From assembly GCA_905235675.1 (NCBI GenBank), contig CAJONC010000014.1, positions 1-45,159 of the forward strand: a stretch of DNA of 45,159 nucleotides, read 5' to 3'. Below, piece by piece: positions 1 through 6,583 of the stretch (within the stretch, counting starts at the first letter, position 1; each line of letters opens with the position of its first letter). The stretch comes from an uncultured Bacteroidales bacterium (GTDB taxonomy: Bacteria; Bacteroidota; Bacteroidia; Bacteroidales; UBA932). A model generated the notes under the pieces. That model was not told the DNA's origin. It made no database searches and was given only the letters and a program-made list of their open reading frames with translations. Made by a program: the position numbers and the translations under genes.

Positions 1-143
1 AGTTCGTAATGTTTCCTCAGACGCTGGGAGGAGGCTTCAAGGCAACTCTCTATGACAATAAGGGAACTGTGCTGGCCACAAAAAACTCATCATCTTCCAG
101 ACAAATACAAACTGGATACATGTATAATCTCGGAGCATTCTAA
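1..143 (+). CDS. C-terminal fragment of a secreted or surface protein
   Basis: An open frame enters the window from the left and ends at the TAA at 141-143, leaving about 46 residues that finish with GYMYNLGAF. The piece is rich in short polar and beta-type residues, and the closing 'G-x-x-Y-N-L-G' pattern resembles the last strand of fimbrillin-like and other Bacteroidota surface beta-sandwich domains. That resemblance is an impression from a short stretch, not a family assignment. A hairpin terminator follows 20 bases after the stop, which supports this being the real 3' end of a plus-strand transcript. The start, the signal peptide and the domain order all lie outside the window. Confidence 0.55.
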   Translation, partial: FVMFPQTLGGGFKATLYDNKGTVLATKNSSSSRQIQTGYMYNLGAF

Positions 144-163
144 ATCCAGATTATGAAACGATT

Positions 164-190
164 ACACCGCTCAATAGGGCGGTGTTTTTA
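164..190 (+). terminator. Intrinsic terminator after the left-end gene
   Basis: A perfect 7-bp stem (ACACCGC at 164-170 with GCGGTGT at 179-185) closes an 8-base loop and is followed by a run of T residues. It sits 20 bases after the stop codon at 143 on the same strand, where an intrinsic terminator is expected. Confidence 0.75.
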
Positions 191-273
191 TTGATAATGG
201 CCGATGGGAACCCAATTCGCAGTTGAAGGGATGAGTATGCCGATATAAAAGCGGTCAAGGTCAGCCAGCCCAC

Positions 274-637
274 TTTCATTTCAAGGAGGACCTACAGCGG
301 AAAGTCTGGAAAAGTGTCGTAGGTCCCTGCGATTCAAGGGGGACCTACAGCGGAAATCCCGGAAAAGTGTCGTAGGTCCCAGCGATTCAAGGAGGACCTA
401 CAGCGGAAAGCCTGGAAAAGTGCCGTAGGTCCCTGCGATTCAAGGAGGACCTACAACGGAAATCCCAGAAAAGTGCCGTAGGTCCCTGCGTTTCAATGGG
501 GACCTATGGCGGAAAGCCTGGAAAAGTGCCGTAGGTCCCTGCGGTTCAAGGAGGACCTACAGCGGAAATCCCGCAAAAGTGCCGTAGGTCCCTGCGTTTC
601 AATTGGGACCTACAGCGGAAATCCCTAAAAAGCGTCA
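274..637 (+). repeat. Array 1: seven palindromic units, exact 53-bp period
   Basis: Left arms GGACCTAC (one is GGACCTAT) start at 288, 341, 394, 447, 500, 553 and 606, so every step is exactly 53 bp. In units 1-6 the right arm GTAGGTCC follows 23 bases after the left arm; in unit 7 the right arm has decayed. The 8-bp stem extends over one mismatch (GC with GC or GT), giving a bulged hairpin. The inter-hairpin linker is about 14 bases, usually a variant of CTGCGATTCAAGGA. The array begins with a TTTCATTTCAAGG lead-in at 274-286. It lies just 3' of the RAYT gene (minus strand), and a matching array lies 5' of that gene. The period is not a multiple of three, and no gene is seen in 191-673. The arms contain GTAG, the tetranucleotide that marks REP sequences in known RAYT systems. 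Confidence 0.95.
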
Positions 638-673
638 TTAACCTGCCACTGGCCTTTACTTTGTAATAGATTG

Positions 674-1537
674 CTATGTCAGAAGTTGAATATCTTCCTG
701 ACTTAAACGCAGTACCCTTCCCAACTGTTTATCATTGCACTTTAATTCAGATTTCAACAAGCGCGCAATTATCAAACGTTCTTCTGCCGAGCACTTCGAG
801 ATGCTGCCCTTGCGGAAATTGGCTATTGCGTATTGAACGGCGCGGATATGGACTTCCGAATCAGGCAGAGAATAATTTCCCTCCATCATTTCTTTTTCGG
901 TTTCTTTGTCAACATTGGCATTGTTCAGAGAAAACATGAAACTTCCTATACTTTTGAACTGCGCCTCAGCTGTACGTAAATCGAAAAAAGACGGAGGCCA
1001 TACCATCCTGCCTGCGATTATCCAATTATCCGGAATCTGCTCATTTGAACAAAGGATCTTCATCAATGCACGGGAACTCATATCTGAAACCTTTACTAAA
1101 GATTCCGGTTTCCAGTTACTGAACATATACCCTGCTGATGACCATCGATAACCTTGAGCAGTAACGCGCATTCCAGCAGCAACAGGGTTCCTGAGAACAT
1201 AGATTATCTTTTCTTCCAGTTTATACTGTGGAACAAACCATTGGCCGGTCTCAATCTTCTCCGTAAGAGGAGTGCCGCGATATTTGGAAGTCCACATTCC
1301 GGTAAGTTTCTTATAATTTGCGACAAAAGCCTCGCAATCCGCTTCTTCTCCCGAAAGAATAAAGTGAAAATGATTGTCCATGAGGCAAAATGCCAGGACG
1401 GATACTTCACCGCCAGTTTTGAAACACAATGTTATACATACTGCGATGCGATTGATTCCGGCGATGAATTCATCATCCGTTTTAAATAAGATCTCATGGT
1501 TGAAACCTTTTGAGCAACAATGATAATATCCTTTCAT
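674..1537 (-). CDS. REP-associated tyrosine transposase (RAYT, Y1_Tnp family)
   Basis: The product is predicted to be a single-strand-specific HUH nuclease of the IS200/TnpA-REP superfamily, 287 residues from the ATG at 1537. A TTG eight codons upstream (1561) is possible but less likely, because the fold normally begins at about the YHCCSKG segment. Visible motifs are the HUH metal site (His-Phe-His, about residues 56-58, in DNHFHFIL), the probable catalytic Tyr near residue 113 in YVLRNPVAAG, and the typical YRWSSA that follows. About 150 C-terminal residues extend beyond the catalytic core and end in a helical region that may be a DNA-binding tail. The gene is flanked on both sides by palindromic 53-bp arrays, the setting expected for a RAYT and its REP substrates. 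Known family members are domesticated transposases, one copy per genome, thought to maintain or spread REP or REPIN elements. Base composition is visibly more A/T-rich than the core genes to the right, so acquisition is possible. Confidence 0.88.
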   Translation of the reverse strand: MKGYYHCCSKGFNHEILFKTDDEFIAGINRIAVCITLCFKTGGEVSVLAFCLMDNHFHFILSGEEADCEAFVANYKKLTGMWTSKYRGTPLTEKIETGQWFVPQYKLEEKIIYVLRNPVAAGMRVTAQGYRWSSAGYMFSNWKPESLVKVSDMSSRALMKILCSNEQIPDNWIIAGRMVWPPSFFDLRTAEAQFKSIGSFMFSLNNANVDKETEKEMMEGNYSLPDSEVHIRAVQYAIANFRKGSISKCSAEERLIIARLLKSELKCNDKQLGRVLRLSQEDIQLLT

Positions 1538-1694
1538 GCCGACAAGATAAGCAGAGTTCAATTAAAAGAAACTCATAAAACATATAAAATGAAATTAGAC
1601 CTACCAAAAAATATATGTTTTTAGTATAAATGTCGTACTTCCATTGAAGACAGATATCGTCTCCGGTGGCAAAAGCGGTGGCTACAATACTGCC

Positions 1695-2081
1695 ATAGGT
1701 CCTTTCATTTCAAGGAGGACCTACAGCAGAAATCCCGCAAAAGTGTCGTAGGTTCCTGCGATTCAAGGAGGACCTACAGCGGAAACCCCAGGAAACTGCA
1801 GTAGGTCCCAGCATTTCATGGGGGACCTATGGCGGAAACCCTGGAAAAGTGCTGTAGGTCCCTGCGATTCGAGGAGGACCTACAGCGGAAATCCCGGAAA
1901 AGTGCTGTAGGTCCTTGCGTTTCAAGAGGGACCTACAGCGGAAAGTCTGGAAAAGTGTCGTAGGTCCCTGCGATTCAAGGGGGACCTACAGCGGAAATCC
2001 CGGAAAAGTGCCGTAGGTCCTTTCATTTCAAGGGGGACCTACAGCAGAAATCCCGCAAAAGTGCCGTAGGTCCCAGCGTTT
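1695..2081 (+). repeat. Array 2: seven palindromic units, exact 53-bp period
   Basis: Left arms GGACCTAC (GGACCTAT in the third unit) start at 1717, 1770, 1823, 1876, 1929, 1982 and 2035, again exactly 53 bp apart. All seven have a right arm; in the first it is GTAGGTTC. An orphan right arm (ATAGGTCC, 1695-1702) precedes the first full unit, so an eighth unit has decayed on the left. The array has the same orientation as array 1. Its units 5 and 6 share an 82-base identical block (1929-2010) with units 1 and 2 of array 1 (288-369). The rest of 1538-2187 has no gene that I can support. It holds the A/T-rich upstream region of the RAYT and a single isolated arm-like AGACCTAC at 1597-1604. Confidence 0.95.
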
Positions 2082-2187
2082 AAGCAAGGAGAAGATTATC
2101 TCGTAAAATCTCTTTCTGATTTTCATTTGTTTGCAGTTTTTTAAGCCAAATAAACTTCATTTTCACAAACTTATGTAAAATACTTCT

Positions 2188-2195
2188 TATATTTG
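2188..2195 (+). promoter_or_regulatory. -7 box TATATTTG upstream of the FNT-type channel
   Basis: TATATTTG matches the Bacteroidota -7 consensus TAnnTTTG and ends 21 bases before the ATG at 2217. No good -33 TTTG is seen at the usual distance. The TTG at 2193 lies inside this box and so cannot be the start of the downstream gene. Confidence 0.55.
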
Positions 2196-2216
2196 AAAGT
2201 TGGTTTCAGAACAGAT

Positions 2217-2783
2217 ATGACAAACAGACAATCTCTCTTTGCAGGAATACTGATAGGTCTCGGAGCCTATGGATTCCTGGCCCTCGGGGGCATTCCCGGT
2301 GCAATTATCTTCGCTTTCGGCCTGATCGGAGTAGTCCTCTCCGGATGCCCCCTATACACTGGGCGGGCAGGCGTAATGACTGATATAAAGGGCCTTGCAA
2401 TGATTTGGCTCTTCAATGCCCTCGGCTGCGTCCTGCTTGGCCTGCTGGTGCTTTCAATCGGCGGGGAACCTGTTCAGAGGGCACAGTCCGTCGTTGCGGG
2501 AAGACTCGCGCAGGGGCCGTGGAGGAGTTTCCTGAGGGCTGTGGGATGCGGACTGATTATAGATATAGCCGTTTGGCTCTACCGGAATACAAAGAATGTC
2601 CTTCCCGTGCTGTTCGGAGTTCCTCTGTTCATACTTTGCGGTTTCTACCACAGCATTGCCGACGTGGTATATCTGGTGGCGGCGAAGGCCTGGACGCCGG
2701 AAGTGCTTTGGTACTACCCCATTATCGTCCTTGGCAATTATGCCGGATGCAATGTCAGAAGGCTTGTGCTGGGCAATGAGTGA
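2217..2783 (+). CDS. Compact formate/nitrite transporter (FNT) family protein
   Basis: This is a predicted inner-membrane channel or transporter for small monovalent anions such as formate or nitrite. It has 188 residues from the ATG at 2217, against roughly 260-280 for typical FNT members. All six membrane segments of the fold can still be matched: the opening SLFAGILIGLGAYGF helix, LSGCPLYTGRAG after helix 2 (equivalent to the L-F-T-G loop), a third helix around IWLFNALGCVLLG, the GCGLIIDIAVWLY helix, GFYHSIAD with the central His of the family, and GNYAGCN in the last helix. The shortening therefore comes from loops and termini rather than a lost half. The last codons overlap the start of the next gene by 8 bp, so the two are probably co-transcribed. 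The substrate cannot be told from the sequence. Confidence 0.75.
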   Translation: MTNRQSLFAGILIGLGAYGFLALGGIPGAIIFAFGLIGVVLSGCPLYTGRAGVMTDIKGLAMIWLFNALGCVLLGLLVLSIGGEPVQRAQSVVAGRLAQGPWRSFLRAVGCGLIIDIAVWLYRNTKNVLPVLFGVPLFILCGFYHSIADVVYLVAAKAWTPEVLWYYPIIVLGNYAGCNVRRLVLGNE

Positions 2784-3273
2784 GATCCGTTCCGCAACGA
2801 AGGCCGATATTCCTGCAATACTGCGGGTGACGGAGGCCGCAAGGGAGATTATGCGTTCTTCCGGCAATCCCAAGCAGTGGACTGGGAATTATCCTTCGGC
2901 GGAGATACTTGAAAAGGATATAGCCGCCGGCGGCGGAAAGGTGATTGAGCAGGATGGCAGGATAGTAGGATACTTCGCCTTCCTCCCCTCTCCCGACCCG
3001 ACTTATTCAACGATAGAAGGCGGCGCATGGCTCGACGACACCCTGCCGTATCACGTGATTCACCGCATCGCCAGCGTGCCGGAAGTGCACGGAATCTTCA
3101 GCAGGATAATGGAATATGCTTTTGCGAATGATTGCAACATCCGCATCGATACGCATCGCGACAACGCCATAATGCAGCATAACCTGCAGAAGCATGGTTT
3201 CAGCTATTGCGGAATCATTTATCTTGCTTCCGGTGACGAGCGTCTCGCCTATCAGAAGCTGATTCACGCATAA
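2776..3273 (+). CDS. GNAT-family N-acetyltransferase
   Basis: A 165-residue single-domain protein begins MSEIRSATKADIPAI, the usual first strand and helix of GNAT acetyltransferases. The fold continues with GRIVGYFAFLP for the central strands and ends with RIDTHRDNAIMQHNLQKHGF, the normal 'D-T-x-x-x-N-x-x-x-x-x-x-x-x-G-F' end of the family. The acetyl-CoA loop is not a clear Q/RxxGxG/A, which is common in this subgroup. The start at 2776 overlaps the FNT gene by 8 bp. The last 59 bp overlap the 3' end of the convergent alanine symporter gene. The substrate is unknown. Confidence 0.85.
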   Translation: MSEIRSATKADIPAILRVTEAAREIMRSSGNPKQWTGNYPSAEILEKDIAAGGGKVIEQDGRIVGYFAFLPSPDPTYSTIEGGAWLDDTLPYHVIHRIASVPEVHGIFSRIMEYAFANDCNIRIDTHRDNAIMQHNLQKHGFSYCGIIYLASGDERLAYQKLIHA

Positions 3274-4633
3274 TATTCTCGTAATCACGCAGTTGCTTAA
3301 TTGCCTTGGGGCACAGGATCAGCAGGCATATTATCGTTATCCAGGCCATGGCGCCGACGCCTATGTCTCCGAGCATCCATACCGTGTCGGCCTCCTTCAC
3401 TGCACCGAACACTACGGCGCAAAGCATAAGGATACGTGTGACCAGGGAAATCGAATCTCCGAGTTTGCCCTTGCCGCGGAACAGGTAGCAGAGGCTTGAT
3501 TCGGTGTAAAAGAAGTAAGCAATTATGGTGGTGAATGCGAAGAACACCATGGCAATGGATATGAACTGGCTGCCGAATCCGGGAAAAACGGTATCCACGG
3601 CGCTCTGCGTGTAATTTACATAGTTGTTTGCCAATTCCGGAGCGCCGGCATAAAGCAGATCTCCGGTATTTGCGTCGATAATGTTGTATGTGCCGGAAGT
3701 GATAATCATTAGTGCGGTGGCGGTACACACCAGAAGGGTGTCCACATATACGGAGAAAGCCTGGGCAAGTCCCTGCTGTGCAGGATGGGAAACCGACGCC
3801 GATGCGGATGCCATCGCTCCTGTACCCTGCCCCGCCTCATTGGAGAAAATGCCGCGTTTCACTCCCATGGCGATTGTAGTCCCAAGGATACCGCCAAGTG
3901 CCGGCTGCATCCCGAAAGCCCCCCTGAATATGGCTGAAAAAGCGGCAGGAACGTCACGCCAGTGGAAACAGATTACTACGAGGGCCAGAATCAGGTAGAG
4001 TACGGCCATAAGAGGAGTGATGACTGATGCGACATTGGCGATGCGACTTAGCCCGCCGAACACTACCAGCGCGAGGACGGCTGCGACAAACAGTCCGCTT
4101 GCAAGTTTCGGGACCGGAAAAGCGTTCTGCATTGCAGTGGAAACCCCGTTGGCCTGAACCGTCGTAAGAAAGAAGCCGCAGCTCAGGATTGTGACTATTG
4201 CAAAGGTGACGGCGAGCCACTTCTGGTGCAGACCGTCTTCGATTATTGAGAATGGTCCGCCCCTGTATCCTGAGCGGTGCCCGAATTTATACTTTTGTGC
4301 CAGCGTGGATTCCACGAAAGCGGTGGACGCTCCGAAGAAAGCCACCACCCACATCCAGAACACCGCCCCAGGCCCTCCGAAAGCAATGGCGGTCGCAACC
4401 CCTACGATATTTCCGGTTCCTACACGGCCCGAGAGTGCTATGCTGAACGCCTGGAAGGAAGAGATGCCTTTAGCTTCGGCCTTTTTGGAGAAGAGCGACC
4501 GGAACATCAGCCTGAAACGCCGCACCTGAACGAACCCTGTCCGGAACGAGAAATAAAGTCCTGCCGCCAGAAGGAGGATTACAAGCCCGGGATTCCAGAC
4601 AATATCATAAACGGATTGGACAACACGCTGCAT
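3215..4633 (-). CDS. Sodium:alanine symporter family (AGCS) transporter
   Basis: This is a 472-residue inner-membrane protein with about ten or eleven hydrophobic segments, matching the AGCS family (DagA/AlsT type), which imports alanine or glycine with Na+. Family-typical stretches are SGRVGTGNIVGVATAIAFGG near residues 68-87, GGPFSIIEDGL, KRGIFSNEAGQGTGAMASA around 260-278 and YFFYTESSLCYLF in the C-terminal third. Length and start are normal; the ATG at 4633 lies only 8 bases after a TATATTTG promoter box. The C-terminus is hydrophilic (RRDARHRKQDK) and runs 59 bp into the convergent GNAT gene. The gene appears to be monocistronic. Confidence 0.92.
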   Translation of the reverse strand: MQRVVQSVYDIVWNPGLVILLLAAGLYFSFRTGFVQVRRFRLMFRSLFSKKAEAKGISSFQAFSIALSGRVGTGNIVGVATAIAFGGPGAVFWMWVVAFFGASTAFVESTLAQKYKFGHRSGYRGGPFSIIEDGLHQKWLAVTFAIVTILSCGFFLTTVQANGVSTAMQNAFPVPKLASGLFVAAVLALVVFGGLSRIANVASVITPLMAVLYLILALVVICFHWRDVPAAFSAIFRGAFGMQPALGGILGTTIAMGVKRGIFSNEAGQGTGAMASASASVSHPAQQGLAQAFSVYVDTLLVCTATALMIITSGTYNIIDANTGDLLYAGAPELANNYVNYTQSAVDTVFPGFGSQFISIAMVFFAFTTIIAYFFYTESSLCYLFRGKGKLGDSISLVTRILMLCAVVFGAVKEADTVWMLGDIGVGAMAWITIICLLILCPKAIKQLRDYENIMRESASDRRDARHRKQDK

Positions 4634-4641
4634 AACGTTTA

Positions 4642-4649
4642 CAAATATA
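4642..4649 (-). promoter_or_regulatory. -7 box TATATTTG, 8 bases before the AGCS start
   Basis: On the minus strand TATATTTG is followed by eight bases and then the ATG at 4633. If transcription starts 4-7 bases after the box, as described for Bacteroides promoters, the mRNA would have a leader of only a few bases. Confidence 0.6.
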
Positions 4650-4683
4650 TGAATTTTCCGCTAATTGAGTGCCATAAATGAAT

Positions 4684-4713
4684 AACGCCCCCGCGCAATG
4701 CAAGGGCGTTTTT
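4684..4713. terminator. Hairpin between hdeD-like gene and AGCS gene
   Basis: AACGCCC (4684-4690) pairs with GGGCGTT (4704-4710), with T-rich sequence on both sides. It lies 18 bases downstream of the minus-strand hdeD-like gene and upstream of the minus-strand symporter gene. It most likely ends the hdeD transcript, although the better T run is on the plus strand. Confidence 0.6.
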
Positions 4714-4730
4714 CATATCCGTAAAATCTG

Positions 4731-5299
4731 TTACTGCTCTTCTGCGGTGAGGTTCTTTACTACGCCCTTGACCTTCTTCTGGAAGCGGTTGATGCCTCCG
4801 AGGGCAACGAGGTAGGAAACACCTTCGGCAATGACGGCGAGGCCGACGAGGACGGTGAGGGTCTTGCCAGCGGCGACGGGATTGCAGACGGCTGCGACGC
4901 CGAGGACTGTTCCGCAGACACCGAGGAGGAGAATCAGCCACCATGCCTTGTAACCGACCTTCTTGTAGTCGAATGACTTGACAATCACGATGATGCCTTC
5001 AAAGAGTACCCAGAAGGCGAATACGAAGGTGATTGAAACGGCGGTGATGACAGGATGTGCAAGCAGGATGCAGCCGACTACAATCTGCAGGATTGCGGAA
5101 AGTACGCGGGTGCCGCTGTTGGGGATGTTTTCCTGTGCATTCAGCACGGCTACCAGTTCAGATACACCGGAAATCAGGGTCATGAGACCGAAAACCCATA
5201 TGAAATGAGTGCGCTTGCGGGGGATGCCAGGCAGATGATACCGAGAATAATCAGCATGATACCCGAGCATGCGAGAAATACTTTGATTTTTTTGGCCAT
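4731..5299 (-). pseudogene. HdeD-family (DUF308) membrane protein, frameshifted near its N-terminus
   Basis: The natural start is the ATG at 5299, giving MAKKIKVFLACSGIMLIILG, a normal first membrane helix of HdeD/DUF308 proteins, but that frame stops at 5180. The rest of the protein (from about FIWVFGLMTLISG, through four or five more helices, to VVKNLTAEEQ) continues in another frame and is intact to the TGA at 4731. One extra base in the T-run at 5203-5205 (plus-strand AAA) would restore a 189-residue protein of usual length for the family. The frame containing the rest of the protein opens with an un-HdeD-like basic stretch, so a start there is unlikely. HdeD proteins are small inner-membrane proteins of poorly known function, linked to acid stress in Escherichia coli. 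Either the gene is broken or phase-variable, or the base was lost in assembly. Confidence 0.8.
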
Positions 5300-5415
5300 A
5301 GATAATGAATTAAAAAAATAGGTTTCAGTTTTACAACTGATAAATATAATCAAATTATACCTTTCAACCCTGTAAATTATACCAAAAAGATACTATCGGC
5401 AATTAAATTATTCCT

Positions 5416-5442
5416 TTTGAACAATAATTTTGCTTATTTTTG
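5416..5442 (+). promoter_or_regulatory. Promoter of the alarmone/partner-switch operon
   Basis: TATTTTTG (5435-5442) matches the -7 consensus TAnnTTTG. A TTTG at 5416-5419 lies 15 bases upstream, closer than the usual 19 or so. The leader to the ATG at 5487 would be about 40 bases. Confidence 0.55.
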
Positions 5443-5486
5443 TATTCTGAAAATGCAGATTTGCATTGAGTAATTATTTGGAAATT

Positions 5487-6581
5487 ATGGATATCGAAAG
5501 ACTGGACCCCCATTGTCAGGCAATCATAGGGCAATACCGTGAAATGCTTCCCGTTCTCACGCGCATGTCCGAAATTATCCCTGTGCAGATTCGCTCTTTC
5601 TTTGAAGAGGCTGGAATCATAGTCGCCGCAATGGAACAGAGGGTGAAGACGGAAGAGTCCCTCGCGGGCAAACTGGAACTCAAGGGAGCCAAATACCGCG
5701 ACCTTTTCGACCTTACCGATATTCTCGGCCTGCGCGTTATAACCTTCTACATAGACGATGTCGACAAAGTGGCCTCGGTGCTCGAACGCCTTTTCGATAT
5801 TGACTGGGATAATTCCGTAGACAAGCGCAAGGCCCATGAGATAGACAGTTTCGGATATCTTTCCCTGCATTATATCTGCCGTATTCCCGAAAGCGCATAT
5901 TACTCCCCCGAGCATCCCGAAATCAACAAAATACGCTTCGAGGTGCAGATGCGCACCGTTCTCCAGCATGCGTGGGCCAACATGAACCATGATACCGGAT
6001 ACAAGAGCGGAGTCGAAGTGCCCAAAAAGTATCTTCGCAACCTCAGCCGCCTTGCAGGCATGCTGGAACTTATTGACGAGCAGTTCAGCACCATCCGGAG
6101 CGAGCTGACCGAGTACCGCCGGAAGATACAGAACCTCGTGGCTTCGGGCGACCTCGGAGAAGTGCCCCTCGACGGAGATTCGTACCGCAGTTACCTGAAA
6201 CTCAATCCTTTCGGCGCCCTTACCAGGCGGATAGCCGCGGTGAACCAGGCGGAGGTGCACGAAAACTCGATGATGCCCTGGCTAAGCGTCTTCAAAGGGC
6301 TCGGATTCAAGACTCTCGGGGATATCGATTCCCTGATAAAGAATTACGGCGATGCGGCCTACCAGATAGCATGCTACCAGATCGGCCTTACCGACCTTGA
6401 CATCATTTCTGCCTCAATCGCCCCTCAGAATCTTTGCATAGCCTTCATAATGAAGAACGGCGGAGGCAAGGCCGGAATCAAATACATGTTCGATATTATA
6501 AACGGTGAGTCCGAAGCAAATGAAACCATAGCGGAGATGCTTATGGAACAGGCGGGTGACCTTCCTTTCATGAACCAGTAG
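5487..6581 (+). CDS. Small alarmone (ppGpp) synthetase, RelA/SpoT nucleotidyltransferase domain
   Basis: Predicted to transfer pyrophosphate from ATP to GDP or GTP, making (p)ppGpp in the cytoplasm. The protein has 364 residues from the ATG at 5487; a TTG seven codons earlier is unlikely. The RelA/SpoT synthetase domain fills about residues 30-190. Its motifs are DLTDILGLRV (about 75-84, catalytic Asp), DSFGYLSLHY (about 120-129, the guanine-stacking Tyr loop) and FEVQMRT..HAW...H....YK (about 151-173, catalytic Glu). No HD hydrolase, TGS or ACT domain is present. About 170 C-terminal residues form an extension I do not recognise: a helical part, then mixed alpha/beta sequence ending MNQ. The hydrolase gene starts 2 bases after its stop, so synthesis and breakdown are encoded as a pair. 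The window also has a full-length Rel, so this is a second alarmone source. Confidence 0.88.
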   Translation: MDIERLDPHCQAIIGQYREMLPVLTRMSEIIPVQIRSFFEEAGIIVAAMEQRVKTEESLAGKLELKGAKYRDLFDLTDILGLRVITFYIDDVDKVASVLERLFDIDWDNSVDKRKAHEIDSFGYLSLHYICRIPESAYYSPEHPEINKIRFEVQMRTVLQHAWANMNHDTGYKSGVEVPKKYLRNLSRLAGMLELIDEQFSTIRSELTEYRRKIQNLVASGDLGEVPLDGDSYRSYLKLNPFGALTRRIAAVNQAEVHENSMMPWLSVFKGLGFKTLGDIDSLIKNYGDAAYQIACYQIGLTDLDIISASIAPQNLCIAFIMKNGGGKAGIKYMFDIINGESEANETIAEMLMEQAGDLPFMNQ

Positions 6582-6583
6582 CA

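Noticed and set aside
676..1489. Several plus-strand open frames opposite the RAYT gene
   Set aside because: They overlap a minus-strand gene with clear catalytic motifs, overlap one another and show no recognisable protein features.
274..2081. CRISPR arrays on both sides of the transposase gene
   Set aside because: The sequences between repeats are themselves conserved from unit to unit, the repeats are internally palindromic over 39 bases, and there are no cas genes.
2193..2216. TTG start for the FNT gene
   Set aside because: The TTG lies within the TATATTTG promoter box, and the ATG at 2217 gives a normal first helix.
5055..5321. Small plus-strand gene opposite the hdeD start
   Set aside because: It is the complement of the frameshifted HdeD coding region and has no promoter or recognisable features.
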